DNA of 64,000 bases from UBA6623 sp965226435. Its GTDB lineage: Bacteria > Acidobacteriota > Terriglobia > Bryobacterales > UBA6623. The notes under the pieces were generated by a model. The model was not told the DNA's origin and ran no database searches. It saw only the letters and a list, made by a program, of their open reading frames with translations. Both the position numbers and the translations under genes were made by a program. This document shows, piece by piece, positions 32,043-40,246 of this stretch. Where the stretch lies: NCBI GenBank assembly GCA_965226435.1, contig CBDDCY010000012.1:929622-993621 (forward strand). Reading direction: 5' to 3'. How positions within the stretch are numbered: the stretch's first letter is position 1; the number at the start of each line of letters is the position of its first letter.

Positions 32043-33910
32043 CTTGGCCGCCCCTCATACGGCCCACCGGCGGACTGCACCGGCGCGGGCATCGGTTCGC
32101 CACGCCGGCGGCGCCGCTGTTGCTTATCGAAATAGGCCTTGACCACATCCCGCACAATCGGCGCGGCAAGGTGGCCGTGCTCGCCGCGCTCTATCAGCGC
32201 CGCGACGACGATTTCGGGCGCGCGGCAGGGGGCGAAACCAACAAACCAGGCATTGTCCTTGAAGGCGTCGCTATCGTTCTCCTGGCGGCTTCGCAGCGAA
32301 ACGACTTGCGCCGTTCCAGTCTTGCCGCAAACTTCGTACGCCGGCACTCGCGCCCGCACGCCCGTACCCCCGCCGTTCACCACGCCCCACAGCCCCCGAA
32401 CGATTTGCCTCACGATCGTCGGGTCCAGCTCCCTGCGCTCGGGCGGCGGCGGTTGGAAGTCCTCTCGCAAGTCCTTCAGCGCGTCCCAGGAAATCAAATG
32501 CGGCTGATGCCATTCCCCGCCGATCACTAATCCGCCGAAGGCGTGAGCGATCTGGAGCGGCGTGACCGTCAACGCGCCCTGTCCGATCGCGACCGAAATC
32601 GTCTCGCCCGCATACCATTTTTCGCGCTGAAAACGCAGCTTCCAACTCGTCGAGGGAACGATGCCTTTCTCCTCGTGGGGCAAGTCGATCCCCGTCGGCG
32701 CCCCCAGCCCGACCATCCGCGAGTGCTCCGCGATCGAATCGATGCCCAATCGATTCCCCAAGGTGTAGAAAAATACGTCGCACGATTGGGCCAGAGCATC
32801 ATAGAGCGTCACCTTGCCGTGGCCGCGGGCTCTGTGGCAGCGAAAATAGCGGCCGTAAAACGTGGCCCCGCCATTACACACAACACTGAACTCGCTGTCG
32901 ATCACGCCCAGTCTCCGGGCGGCCAGCGCCACGACCGGCTTGAAAATCGATCCGGGAGCCAGTTGCGCCTGAATCGCGCGGTTGAACATCGGCTTGTCGG
33001 GATGACGCATCAGCGCCCGCCATTCTTCCGTGCGGATGCCGCCCACGAAGCGATCCGGGAAATAGTTCGGCGTGCTCACCAGCGCCAACACTTCCCCGTT
33101 GCGGGGATCCAGCGCCACCACGGCCCCGGTCCGATTTTCCATCGCCAGCTCGGCCACCACTTGCAAGTCGAGATCGAGCGTCAAGCGCACATTGTGCCCG
33201 GGAACGGCTTCCACATTCCCGAAGACTCGTCGCTCACGGCCCAGGCTGTCGACCACGACCACGCGGCGGCCGTCCGCCCCGCTTAACACGTCGTTGTATT
33301 GCCGCTCGATGCCCGCTTTGCCGACTTCGGCGCCCGGCTCATAGCTAATAAACTCGATCCGCTCCAGCTCCGCGTCGCTGATTTCGCCCACATACCCGAC
33401 CACGTGTGAAGCCAAGCCCTCTTTCGGATACAGACGCCGCTGGAACCGCACCAACTCCAGTTCGGGGAACTCGGCGCGGTGCGCGTCCACGAACGCCACT
33501 TCCGGCGCCGTGAGATTTTCCTTGAGAAGCACCGATTGGTACTGGGGCGCGCGCGAAGCCTCCAAGCGCTCCAGCTTTGCTTCGACCCCGTCGACGGAAA
33601 GATTAAGCCCGAGGGCAATGAGCGGCAGGTGTTCGGGCTCGATCAGCGCCCGCGACAGTAGGACCTTGAAACTCGCGCTGTTATCGACCAGGATGCGGCC
33701 GTCACGGTCCAGAATCTTGCCCCGCGGCGCCGGCAAGGGCAACGATTTAATACGGTTTCGCTCGGCCTGTTGGGCGTAGACATCCGGACTCTGTACTTGG
33801 AGTTGCCAAAAGCCCGAAAGCAGCCACAACAGAGCGGCCGTCGTGACAAACTGAAACACCGCCAGCCGCGGGCCGTCCGTCGTTTGTCGCCGACTGGAAT
33901 GGAGTTTCAC
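32039..33910 (-). CDS. mrdA: Penicillin-binding protein 2 (elongation transpeptidase)
   Basis: A 623-residue class B PBP with a short cytoplasmic N-terminus, one membrane anchor (about residues 17-37), the pedestal domain (RGKILDRDGRILVDN at 63-77) and the transpeptidase domain. The active-site motifs are SIFK with Ser321 and Lys324, SCD at 376-378 and KTGTAQ at 530-535. The protein crosslinks peptidoglycan with RodA. It overlaps rodA and mreD by four bases each. The C-terminus (FDKQQRRRRRGEPMPAP) is basic and Pro-rich, a small extension. Anything but PBP2 is unlikely in this cluster. Confidence 0.96.
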   Translation of the reverse strand: MKLHSSRRQTTDGPRLAVFQFVTTAALLWLLSGFWQLQVQSPDVYAQQAERNRIKSLPLPAPRGKILDRDGRILVDNSASFKVLLSRALIEPEHLPLIALGLNLSVDGVEAKLERLEASRAPQYQSVLLKENLTAPEVAFVDAHRAEFPELELVRFQRRLYPKEGLASHVVGYVGEISDAELERIEFISYEPGAEVGKAGIERQYNDVLSGADGRRVVVVDSLGRERRVFGNVEAVPGHNVRLTLDLDLQVVAELAMENRTGAVVALDPRNGEVLALVSTPNYFPDRFVGGIRTEEWRALMRHPDKPMFNRAIQAQLAPGSIFKPVVALAARRLGVIDSEFSVVCNGGATFYGRYFRCHRARGHGKVTLYDALAQSCDVFFYTLGNRLGIDSIAEHSRMVGLGAPTGIDLPHEEKGIVPSTSWKLRFQREKWYAGETISVAIGQGALTVTPLQIAHAFGGLVIGGEWHQPHLISWDALKDLREDFQPPPPERRELDPTIVRQIVRGLWGVVNGGGTGVRARVPAYEVCGKTGTAQVVSLRSRQENDSDAFKDNAWFVGFAPCRAPEIVVAALIERGEHGHLAAPIVRDVVKAYFDKQQRRRRRGEPMPAPVQSAGGPYEGRPR

Positions 33911-34428
33911 GGCACTGTCCGAAACTGATCGAGGAACCGAAACAACAAGACGGCGATCCCGGCGTGAATCGTCGCGAAAATCAGCGTTCCCACCGGGTCG
34001 ATTGAAATCTCGTTACCCAACAAGACCGCCTCCATAAACCAAAACATCGCTTGGTGAGTGAGAAAAAAAAGAGCCGTCAACACGCTGCGCGCAGCGGTGA
34101 AATCCACTTCGATAAACCGGCTCACCGTGGCCGCCAAGTACCCGATAACCGTCTTGAGAATACCAAAGACCCCGATCGGCCCTTGCGTCAAACTGTCCTG
34201 CGCCAACCCCACCGCGGCGCCGATCAACAACCCCGCCACGACATCTCGCCGCAAAACCGTGAGGTATACCGCCACCAACAACGGCAGATCGAGATTTCCC
34301 AATCGATCGAAATAGAGCGGCAGGTGAACTTGCAGGGCCAGCGCGATGACCGTTACCGCGAGCGCCGTGTGGAGCCGCAGGTTGCGAACCTCGGCGTCCA
34401 CGCGCGGTAAGGCGTCGGACACTTTCAC
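33907..34428 (-). CDS. mreD: Rod shape-determining protein MreD
   Basis: A 173-residue inner-membrane protein with about five or six hydrophobic helices, e.g. LHTALAVTVIALALQVHLPL, LPLLVAVYLTVL and VLTALFFLTHQAMFWFMEAV. MreD sequences are poorly conserved, but the GLLIGAAVGLAQDSLTQGPI stretch with a conserved Gly-x-x-x-Asp-type pattern and the exact position between mreC and mrdA make the call secure. It is part of the elongasome scaffold with MreC. The gene overlaps both neighbours by four bases (ATGA). No odd features. Confidence 0.93.
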   Translation of the reverse strand: MKVSDALPRVDAEVRNLRLHTALAVTVIALALQVHLPLYFDRLGNLDLPLLVAVYLTVLRRDVVAGLLIGAAVGLAQDSLTQGPIGVFGILKTVIGYLAATVSRFIEVDFTAARSVLTALFFLTHQAMFWFMEAVLLGNEISIDPVGTLIFATIHAGIAVLLFRFLDQFRTVP

Positions 34429-35654
34429 GGCTCGCTGACCGGCTCTTCGGAAACGGGCTCGGGCAGCCCCTCCCGGCCTGTCTCGGCGGACGGCTCGGCG
34501 GCGGCCGTTCCTGCATCCGAGGAAGCTTCATCAACCGCGGCCTCGTCCGTCTCGGCCTCGTTCATCGGCGGCGCCCACCGAGCGATGCTGGGCTCCAGGT
34601 TGAAATCCGGCGCGGGCGATCCCGGGCCGCCTTCACCGAAAATGTGACCCTGCGCGGCCGCGATCGCGCGATACCGTTCGCGGACCCGATCGGCGTCGGT
34701 GAGAAGACCCCTCGAAGCCGCTGAGAGATCCCGCGGTCCGCCGCCCGCGGCAAGTTCTTCGCTCGCCGCGGTTGCCGCATCGGGTGCCGGCATCAGGAAT
34801 TGCGGCACCTGCGGCCGGGGGTGTTCCGGGATCGACTCGTGGACGCCCGAAAGCACGATGAGCACCTCGTCCAACCGGTCCAGCCAGGCCGCCGGCGCCA
34901 CATGAATTTGCTGGAATTCGCTGCCCGCCTCCACCCGCGTCACCTTCCCAACCGGCAAGCCCTTGGGGTAAACTCGATCGTCACCGGATGTGTAAATCAA
35001 TTCCCCCACGGCCACGTCCACATCGTCGCGAATGTAGTCGACCCGGCACTCCCGCGGCTCTCCGTTCCCTTTCATCACGCCGCGCGCGCGCGAGCGGCTC
35101 AGCAGAACCCCCACGCCGGACTCCACGTCGTGCACCAAACGCACCAGCGACGCCCCGCCGTACGCCGCCCGGACGCGTCCCGCAATGCCCTCCGGCGTAA
35201 TGACCGGCATGCCCGCCAGCACGCCGTCGTCGGTTCCCTTGTCCAGAAAGATTTCCTTCGAGTTCGGGTTCGAACCGTGCCCGATCACCTGCGCCATCAC
35301 GGTTTCCGATTCGATCTGTCGTCGGTACGCCGCCAAGTCATCTTCGCGATCGAAACGGGCCAAGGCTCGCCGGAACTGCTGATTCTCCAACTTCAGCCGC
35401 GAAACCTGCCCGCGGAGTTGCTCGTTTTGGTGTCGCGCGCCCACCAGCCAGATGTAGTCCCGCCAGGTGTTCACCACGCCCGATGTCGCCAGGTTGAGGC
35501 CCTTTTGGATGGGGCTGATCGCGCCGACCGTCCACACCCGCAACAGCCGTACGTCATCTTGGCGCTTGACCTGATACCCGAGTAGAACAAACTGGACCAG
35601 CAGGACCGCGGCCAAGACCGAAACGTTGCGATAGCGTAGAAAGAACTCAAACAC
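34425..35654 (-). CDS. mreC: Rod shape-determining protein MreC
   Basis: A 409-residue bitopic protein: one N-terminal membrane anchor (ISVLAAVLL-like NVSVLAAVLLVQFVLLGY), a coiled-coil dimerisation helix (EQLRGQVSRLKLENQQFRRA) and the double beta-barrel periplasmic domain with GHGSNPNSKEIFLDKGTDDG, GMPVITPEGIAGRV and GDDRVYPKGLPVGKV. It links MreB to PBP2/RodA. The C-terminal 130 residues beyond the barrel are Ala/Glu/Pro-rich and acidic (ETDEAAVDEASSDAGTAAAE), longer than in most MreC and probably disordered. It begins nine bases after mreB ends and overlaps mreD by four bases. Confidence 0.95.
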   Translation of the reverse strand: MFEFFLRYRNVSVLAAVLLVQFVLLGYQVKRQDDVRLLRVWTVGAISPIQKGLNLATSGVVNTWRDYIWLVGARHQNEQLRGQVSRLKLENQQFRRALARFDREDDLAAYRRQIESETVMAQVIGHGSNPNSKEIFLDKGTDDGVLAGMPVITPEGIAGRVRAAYGGASLVRLVHDVESGVGVLLSRSRARGVMKGNGEPRECRVDYIRDDVDVAVGELIYTSGDDRVYPKGLPVGKVTRVEAGSEFQQIHVAPAAWLDRLDEVLIVLSGVHESIPEHPRPQVPQFLMPAPDAATAASEELAAGGGPRDLSAASRGLLTDADRVRERYRAIAAAQGHIFGEGGPGSPAPDFNLEPSIARWAPPMNEAETDEAAVDEASSDAGTAAAEPSAETGREGLPEPVSEEPVSEP

Positions 35655-35663
35655 AACGAGCTC

Positions 35664-36689
35664 TCATTCCAGTGAAATGCGGCGCAGCAGCTTGAAGTCG
35701 CTGAGGATGCGGCTGGTCCCCATCACCACCGAAGCCAACGGGTCTTCGGCAATCGAAACCGGCAAGCCCGTCTCTTCCCTGATGCGGAGATCAAGATTGC
35801 GAAGCAGCGCCCCGCCGCCGGTCAGCACAATGCCGCGATCGCTGATGTCGGCGCTCAACTCGGGCGGCGTGCGTTCGAGCGCCACGCGAACGGCGTTCAT
35901 GATCGTGCCGACGCAATCGGCGAGAGCCTCGCGAATCTCCGTGTCGTTCACGGTCACCGTACGCGGCACACCCTCGATCAAGTTACGTCCCTTGATCTCC
36001 ATCTCGATCGGGTTGTCGAGTTTAAAGGCCGAGCCGACTTCAATCTTCACCTGCTCGGCCGTGCGTTCGCCGACCAGCAAGTTGTACTTGCGCTTCAGGT
36101 AATTGATGATGGCTTCATCCATCTCGTTACCGGCGACCCGCACCGAGCGCGAATACACGATCCCCGACATCGATATGACCGCCACATCCGTCGTCCCGCC
36201 GCCGATGTCGACCACCATATTCCCGCACGGCTCGGTAATCGGTAAACCCGCGCCGATCGCCGCTACCATGGCCTGTTCCACGAGATGCACTTCGCTGGCA
36301 TGCGCGCGATAGGCCGAGTCGCGCACCGCCCGCTCCTCGACCGGCGTGATTTCGCTGGGCACTCCGATCACGATGCGCGGGTGCACCAGCATCTTGCGGT
36401 TGTGGGACTTCTGGATAAAGTAGGTCAGCATCTTTTCGGTGACCTTGAAGTCCGCGATGACGCCGTCCTTCATGGGCCGAATCGCGACAATATTGCCCGG
36501 TGTGCGGCCCACCATTTCCTTGGCCTCGCGTCCCACCGCCTCCACTTCTCCAGTGGTCTTGTTCAGCGCCACGATGGAAGGTTCGTTGACGACAATGCCC
36601 TTGCCTCGAATCGACACCAGCGTGTTGGCCGTCCCGAGATCGATCGCAAGATCGCGCGAAAACAAACTAAACAGAGACCGGACGTTCAT
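35664..36689 (-). CDS. mreB: Rod shape-determining actin homologue MreB
   Basis: A 341-residue MreB, the filament-forming ATPase that positions cell-wall synthesis under the membrane. Actin-fold motifs are AIDLGTANTLV (phosphate 1), MVVDIGGGTTDVAVISMSG (phosphate 2) and GIVLTGGGALLRNLD (adenosine). The short N-terminal MNVRSLFSLFS is an amphipathic membrane-binding helix. The ATG at 36689 was preferred because it gives this standard N-terminus; a TTG lies four codons upstream. It is the first gene of the mreBCD-mrdA-rodA cluster; promoter sequences should lie in the 197 bases up to the M23 peptidase gene. Confidence 0.97.
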   Translation of the reverse strand: MNVRSLFSLFSRDLAIDLGTANTLVSIRGKGIVVNEPSIVALNKTTGEVEAVGREAKEMVGRTPGNIVAIRPMKDGVIADFKVTEKMLTYFIQKSHNRKMLVHPRIVIGVPSEITPVEERAVRDSAYRAHASEVHLVEQAMVAAIGAGLPITEPCGNMVVDIGGGTTDVAVISMSGIVYSRSVRVAGNEMDEAIINYLKRKYNLLVGERTAEQVKIEVGSAFKLDNPIEMEIKGRNLIEGVPRTVTVNDTEIREALADCVGTIMNAVRVALERTPPELSADISDRGIVLTGGGALLRNLDLRIREETGLPVSIAEDPLASVVMGTSRILSDFKLLRRISLE

Positions 36690-36886
36690 TGCCAAAATCA
36701 ATCACCTCGCCTCGCGGAGGCCGCGCCACGCCGCAGGTCGAATCGCCGGCCCGCGGATGCTGTCGGATGTCGCGCGAAGGGAGCCGCCGCGATCAAGCCG
36801 CTTCTTTCACGGTAACAGCAGAAACCTTTTATCTGCAAGCGGTTAGAGACCTAACCGAAAGAAAAAGGACATCGCATGCCGCCATC

Positions 36887-37771
36887 CTAGTCGGCGACCA
36901 GGAAGCTTGCTCGCTGATGGAGCGGCGGGCGTAGGTATTTGTAGGGATTGAGCGGCGTGCCGAGGTAGCGAACTTCGTAGTGGAGATGGGGTGAAGTGGT
37001 TCTTCCGGTCCGTCCGACGCGCCCGATCACTTCACCGCGCCGCACGACTTGCCCCCGACGCACGAAGAACTCACTCATGTGAGCGTAGCGAGTCGTTAGT
37101 CCGGTGCCGCCATGAGAGAGTATGACGCGCTTACCGTATTTCGCGAACGAACCGCTGTGCGTCACGATGCCGTCCGCCGCCGCCACGATCGGCGTCCCGT
37201 GGCGCGCCGTCAGATCGACGCCCGCGTGAAAACTTCCGGTCCCTGAAAACGGATCTTTTCGCTTACCGAAAGAACTGCTCAAGCGCCCTTGCACCGGCCA
37301 AATCGACGGCGTCGTGTTCTCGAGCCACTCCCACACCGAACCGCTGCCGCCGGTCGAGACCTGTACTTGTCGTAGGAAGTCGTATTGACTCACTGATCGG
37401 TTGTAACTTTGCTCGGACGAGAGTCCGAATCCCGAATCGCCCGCCTCGTCGGCTTGCCGTTTGATGCCGAAAGCCATCGACACTTCGGTTGCCAGGTTCC
37501 CCAGCGATTCAAGCTGCACGTCGCGTTCTTTGGCTTGCCGGGCGAGTTCGTCGTGCCTTCTCTGTACCGCCTCTTTCTCGGCGCGCATTTCGTTGAACTC
37601 AAAAGCCTTGACGGCCATGCGGGTATAACTGGAAAAGAATCCGATGCTCGCGATTGTCGCCAGTAACATCACAGCCGCCGCGATGTGGATCGCGTAATGA
37701 GGAACGTGTACCCGGCTGATGCGGCCGTGGGCCGAGTGAGCCACGACTACTATAAAATGATTCTTCCTCAT
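36887..37771 (-). CDS. M23-family peptidoglycan endopeptidase, membrane-anchored
   Basis: A 294-residue LytM/M23 metallopeptidase with one N-terminal membrane anchor (YAIHIAAAVMLLATIASIGF), a coiled coil (about residues 60-100, EMRAEKEAVQRRHDELARQA) and a C-terminal zinc domain. Zinc ligands are His and Asp in FHAGVDLTARHG and the His pair of SPHLHYEV. The GTGLTTRYAHMSEFFVRRGQ segment carries the catalytic His. Such proteins cut cross-links during elongation or division. It lies directly upstream of mreB on the same strand with 185 bases between, a sensible context. All zinc ligands are present, so it should be active rather than an EnvC-like activator. Confidence 0.93.
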   Translation of the reverse strand: MRKNHFIVVVAHSAHGRISRVHVPHYAIHIAAAVMLLATIASIGFFSSYTRMAVKAFEFNEMRAEKEAVQRRHDELARQAKERDVQLESLGNLATEVSMAFGIKRQADEAGDSGFGLSSEQSYNRSVSQYDFLRQVQVSTGGSGSVWEWLENTTPSIWPVQGRLSSSFGKRKDPFSGTGSFHAGVDLTARHGTPIVAAADGIVTHSGSFAKYGKRVILSHGGTGLTTRYAHMSEFFVRRGQVVRRGEVIGRVGRTGRTTSPHLHYEVRYLGTPLNPYKYLRPPLHQRASFLVAD

Positions 37772-37968
37772 GGCCGAAACGCTAAGGCTGATAAAACCAC
37801 GTCGAAGAAGGCGTCAACGGGATTGGCGATCCAAGTCAACCGGACCGCGTAACATTACTAGGAGCTTAAGACTTGAACCTTACCAGGGTCAAAATGGAGA
37901 TGTCAACCACGTAGTACGGCCATGATCGGCCCCTCGGAAGGCCTGTGCTGCCCGGGAAGAATCAGCCG

Positions 37969-38916
37969 ATGGAGTCTATCGAATCACAACTGATCGAAAC
38001 GATTCGCCGCCTCGCCGGCGGCGGCGAACCCTCCGGCCTACGCCTCGGCATCGGCGATGACGCGGCGGTGTACGAGCCGCCTCGGGGCGAAGACTTATTG
38101 CTGACCACCGACCAGGTCGTCGAGGAAACACACTTCCAGCGAAGCCGCCACCCCGCGCACGCCCTGGGGTACAAAACCGTCGCCAGAGCCGTCAGCGATG
38201 TCGCCGCCATGGGAGGCACGCCGCGTTGCGTCCTACTGTCTTTGTCGCTTCCCAAGTGGGCACGCGGTCGTTGGCTCGCCCATTACCTGCGGGGACTGGC
38301 GGCGGCGGCCGAAAAGTTCGAGGCCCCGCTCGTGGGAGGCGACGTGGCCCGAGGCGAACGCTTCAGCGCCGTTCTCACCGTTATCGGCTCGGCGCCCCGC
38401 GCCAAGGCGCTGACACGCGCCGGCGCGAAACCCGGCGACGCCCTCTACGTCTCGGGTCGACTCGGCGGCTCGGCGCTGGGCCTGGCGAACCTGATGGCGG
38501 GCCGAGCCTCAACCCGCTCCCTTATTGCGCGGCGCCACCTCTATCCGGAACCGCGATTGGACCTCGGCCGGTTTCTGCGCGGCCGCGTCGGCGTGACAGC
38601 CGCCATCGACCTCAGCGACGGGCTCTCCGCCGACGCCGAAAAGCTTGCCAAGGCATCGTCGGTAGCCTTCGAGATCGATGCTTCCCGGGTCCCTTGCTAT
38701 CGAGCCGCGTCGATCGAACAAGCCCTCGACAGCGGCGAAGAGTACGAGCTGCTGTTCACCGCCCGCCCGGCCCGCCGCGTTCCGCCCGAATTCGAGGGCC
38801 TGGCGCTGACACGAATCGGAGTCGCCGGTTCCGGTTCGGGAGTCAAATTGAAAACCGCGAACGGCTCGCGCCTGCTGCGCCCGCGGGGATTCCGGCATTT
38901 TTCCGGCGGCGACTGA
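37969..38916 (+). CDS. thiL: Thiamine-monophosphate kinase
   Basis: A 315-residue ThiL, the PurM-fold kinase that makes thiamine diphosphate from the monophosphate. The N-terminal glycine-aspartate motif RLGIGDDAAVYEPP, TTDQVVEETHF, the SDVAAMGGTPRCVLLSLSLP block, LVGGDVARGE and ALDLSDGLSADAEKLA-like AIDLSDGLSADAEKLAKAS are all diagnostic; the CxxC/CGCK N-terminus of the related SelD is absent, so this is not selenophosphate synthetase. ATG 37969 is favoured; a GTG at 37945 is also possible. The DUF58 gene begins seven bases after the stop, so they are probably cotranscribed, without an obvious functional link. Confidence 0.94.
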   Translation: MESIESQLIETIRRLAGGGEPSGLRLGIGDDAAVYEPPRGEDLLLTTDQVVEETHFQRSRHPAHALGYKTVARAVSDVAAMGGTPRCVLLSLSLPKWARGRWLAHYLRGLAAAAEKFEAPLVGGDVARGERFSAVLTVIGSAPRAKALTRAGAKPGDALYVSGRLGGSALGLANLMAGRASTRSLIARRHLYPEPRLDLGRFLRGRVGVTAAIDLSDGLSADAEKLAKASSVAFEIDASRVPCYRAASIEQALDSGEEYELLFTARPARRVPPEFEGLALTRIGVAGSGSGVKLKTANGSRLLRPRGFRHFSGGD

Positions 38917-38923
38917 GCGTTCG

Positions 38924-40234
38924 ATGCGAAACTCCAAACCGAAAAAGCTCAACCGCGCCGTCATCTTTCTGGCCGCCGCCGTTGTCGCGGCGTTTGGGGC
39001 GGTCGACTTGCTTGAACAGGGCCGCTTCGCCGCCGGCATCGGGCTCACACTCGTGTCACTCGGCCTATGCTGCTACGTCATCTATCTCTCCCACTCTCGG
39101 TTGCGAACGTCGGTTCTGCGCGGTTCGCTGTTCGAAGCCTGGGACTACAGCCTGACGCGCGAAGGGTTCTTCTACCTCTTGCTGGTAGTCGTCGTCGGCG
39201 TCGCGGCGCTTCTGTCGGGCAACAATTTGCTGTATCTCATCCTCAGTTGCCTGCTGGCCGCCATGCTTGTTTCCGGCTTCGTCTCGCGGCTCGTGCTTTC
39301 CGGATTGCAGCTCGACGTCCGGCTGCCCAACGCCGTTTTTGCTCGGCAGTCCTTCCATCTCTCCGTCGCATTACGAAACTTGAAGCGCTGGGTCCCTTCC
39401 TATTCGATTTGGATCAGCACCCCGGTTGCGCCCAAGCGAAGCCGGCGCGGTCGCGCCCGGCGAAAAGACGACCCCGCGGTCGGCGGGCCCCCCGGGCCGC
39501 GCCTCGATCCGCAACCCATCTATTGCCCGCTGATCGCCGGGAGAGGCCGGGCGAGCGCTTCCACGCCCGCCGTATTCCCCCACCGCGGCCGTTTCGAAAG
39601 CCAAGTTTTTTGGCTCGGGACCAAGTTCCCCTTCAGTTTCGTCGAGCGGCGGGCTCAAGTTACCCCCACGAAGGAAATCACCGTCTACCCTTCGGTCGAA
39701 ACGTCGTCGACCGTCGACAAAATGCTTGCGGGCTTGGAGGCGGAGCAGCGCGCCCATACCCGCGGGGAGAGCCACGATCTCTACCGAATCCGTCCCGGCC
39801 AATCCGAGGACGGCGCCCGATTCGTCGATTGGAAGGCCACGGCGCGCAGCGGCGAAGTGATGGTTCGGGAGTTCACCCGAGACGACCGCGGGCAGGTGGA
39901 AATCATCTTCGACCCGTCCAGTCCCCCACAAAGCTCCGCGCCGGCAAAAGCCGATGACACATTGTTCGAAAAAACGGTTCGGCAATGCGCGGCCTTGGTT
40001 TGGCGGCTGGCCGAAGCCGGTACCGAGATTCGGTTTCGCTCCGGTGAAATTCGCATACTGTCGGTGGCGCCCGCGGACGTCTTCGGGATCCTGGGATTCC
40101 TCGCCGCCGTACAACCCGAACCCTCCCACGACCAAGACGAACAAGCTCCCCTGGCGCCGGACGCCGCCGCGGACGTGCCGCGCTTCATCTTCAGCGCTAC
40201 CGCGAAAGGTTCCTACCGCGCGCTACAATCTTGA
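38924..40234 (+). CDS. DUF58 membrane-anchored protein
   Basis: A 436-residue DUF58 protein. Two hydrophobic segments lie near the N-terminus (VIFLAAAVVAAFGAVDLLEQ and YLLLVVVVGVAALLSGNNLL), followed by a beta-rich domain and the DUF58 signature: RIRPGQSEDGARFVDWKATA and VMVREFTRDDRGQVEIIFD. DUF58 proteins usually act beside MoxR ATPases and transglutaminase-like proteins in cell-surface or stress functions, but no MoxR gene is here. The basic, Pro/Gly-rich loop RGRARRKDDPAVGGPPGPRL in the middle is probably a flexible linker. It begins seven bases after thiL. Confidence 0.88.
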   Translation: MRNSKPKKLNRAVIFLAAAVVAAFGAVDLLEQGRFAAGIGLTLVSLGLCCYVIYLSHSRLRTSVLRGSLFEAWDYSLTREGFFYLLLVVVVGVAALLSGNNLLYLILSCLLAAMLVSGFVSRLVLSGLQLDVRLPNAVFARQSFHLSVALRNLKRWVPSYSIWISTPVAPKRSRRGRARRKDDPAVGGPPGPRLDPQPIYCPLIAGRGRASASTPAVFPHRGRFESQVFWLGTKFPFSFVERRAQVTPTKEITVYPSVETSSTVDKMLAGLEAEQRAHTRGESHDLYRIRPGQSEDGARFVDWKATARSGEVMVREFTRDDRGQVEIIFDPSSPPQSSAPAKADDTLFEKTVRQCAALVWRLAEAGTEIRFRSGEIRILSVAPADVFGILGFLAAVQPEPSHDQDEQAPLAPDAAADVPRFIFSATAKGSYRALQS

Positions 40235-40246
40235 GAGAACTTCGCT

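Noticed and set aside
35255..35280. GGGTTCGAACC as a tRNA T-loop.
   Set aside because: It lies within the mreC coding frame and no acceptor or anticodon stems surround it; no tRNA gene was found in the window.
37969..38916. thiL as selenophosphate synthetase (selD), which would support the selenoprotein call.
   Set aside because: It lacks the N-terminal Cys/Sec motif of SelD and has the ThiL blocks SDVAAMGGTP and LSDGLSADA.
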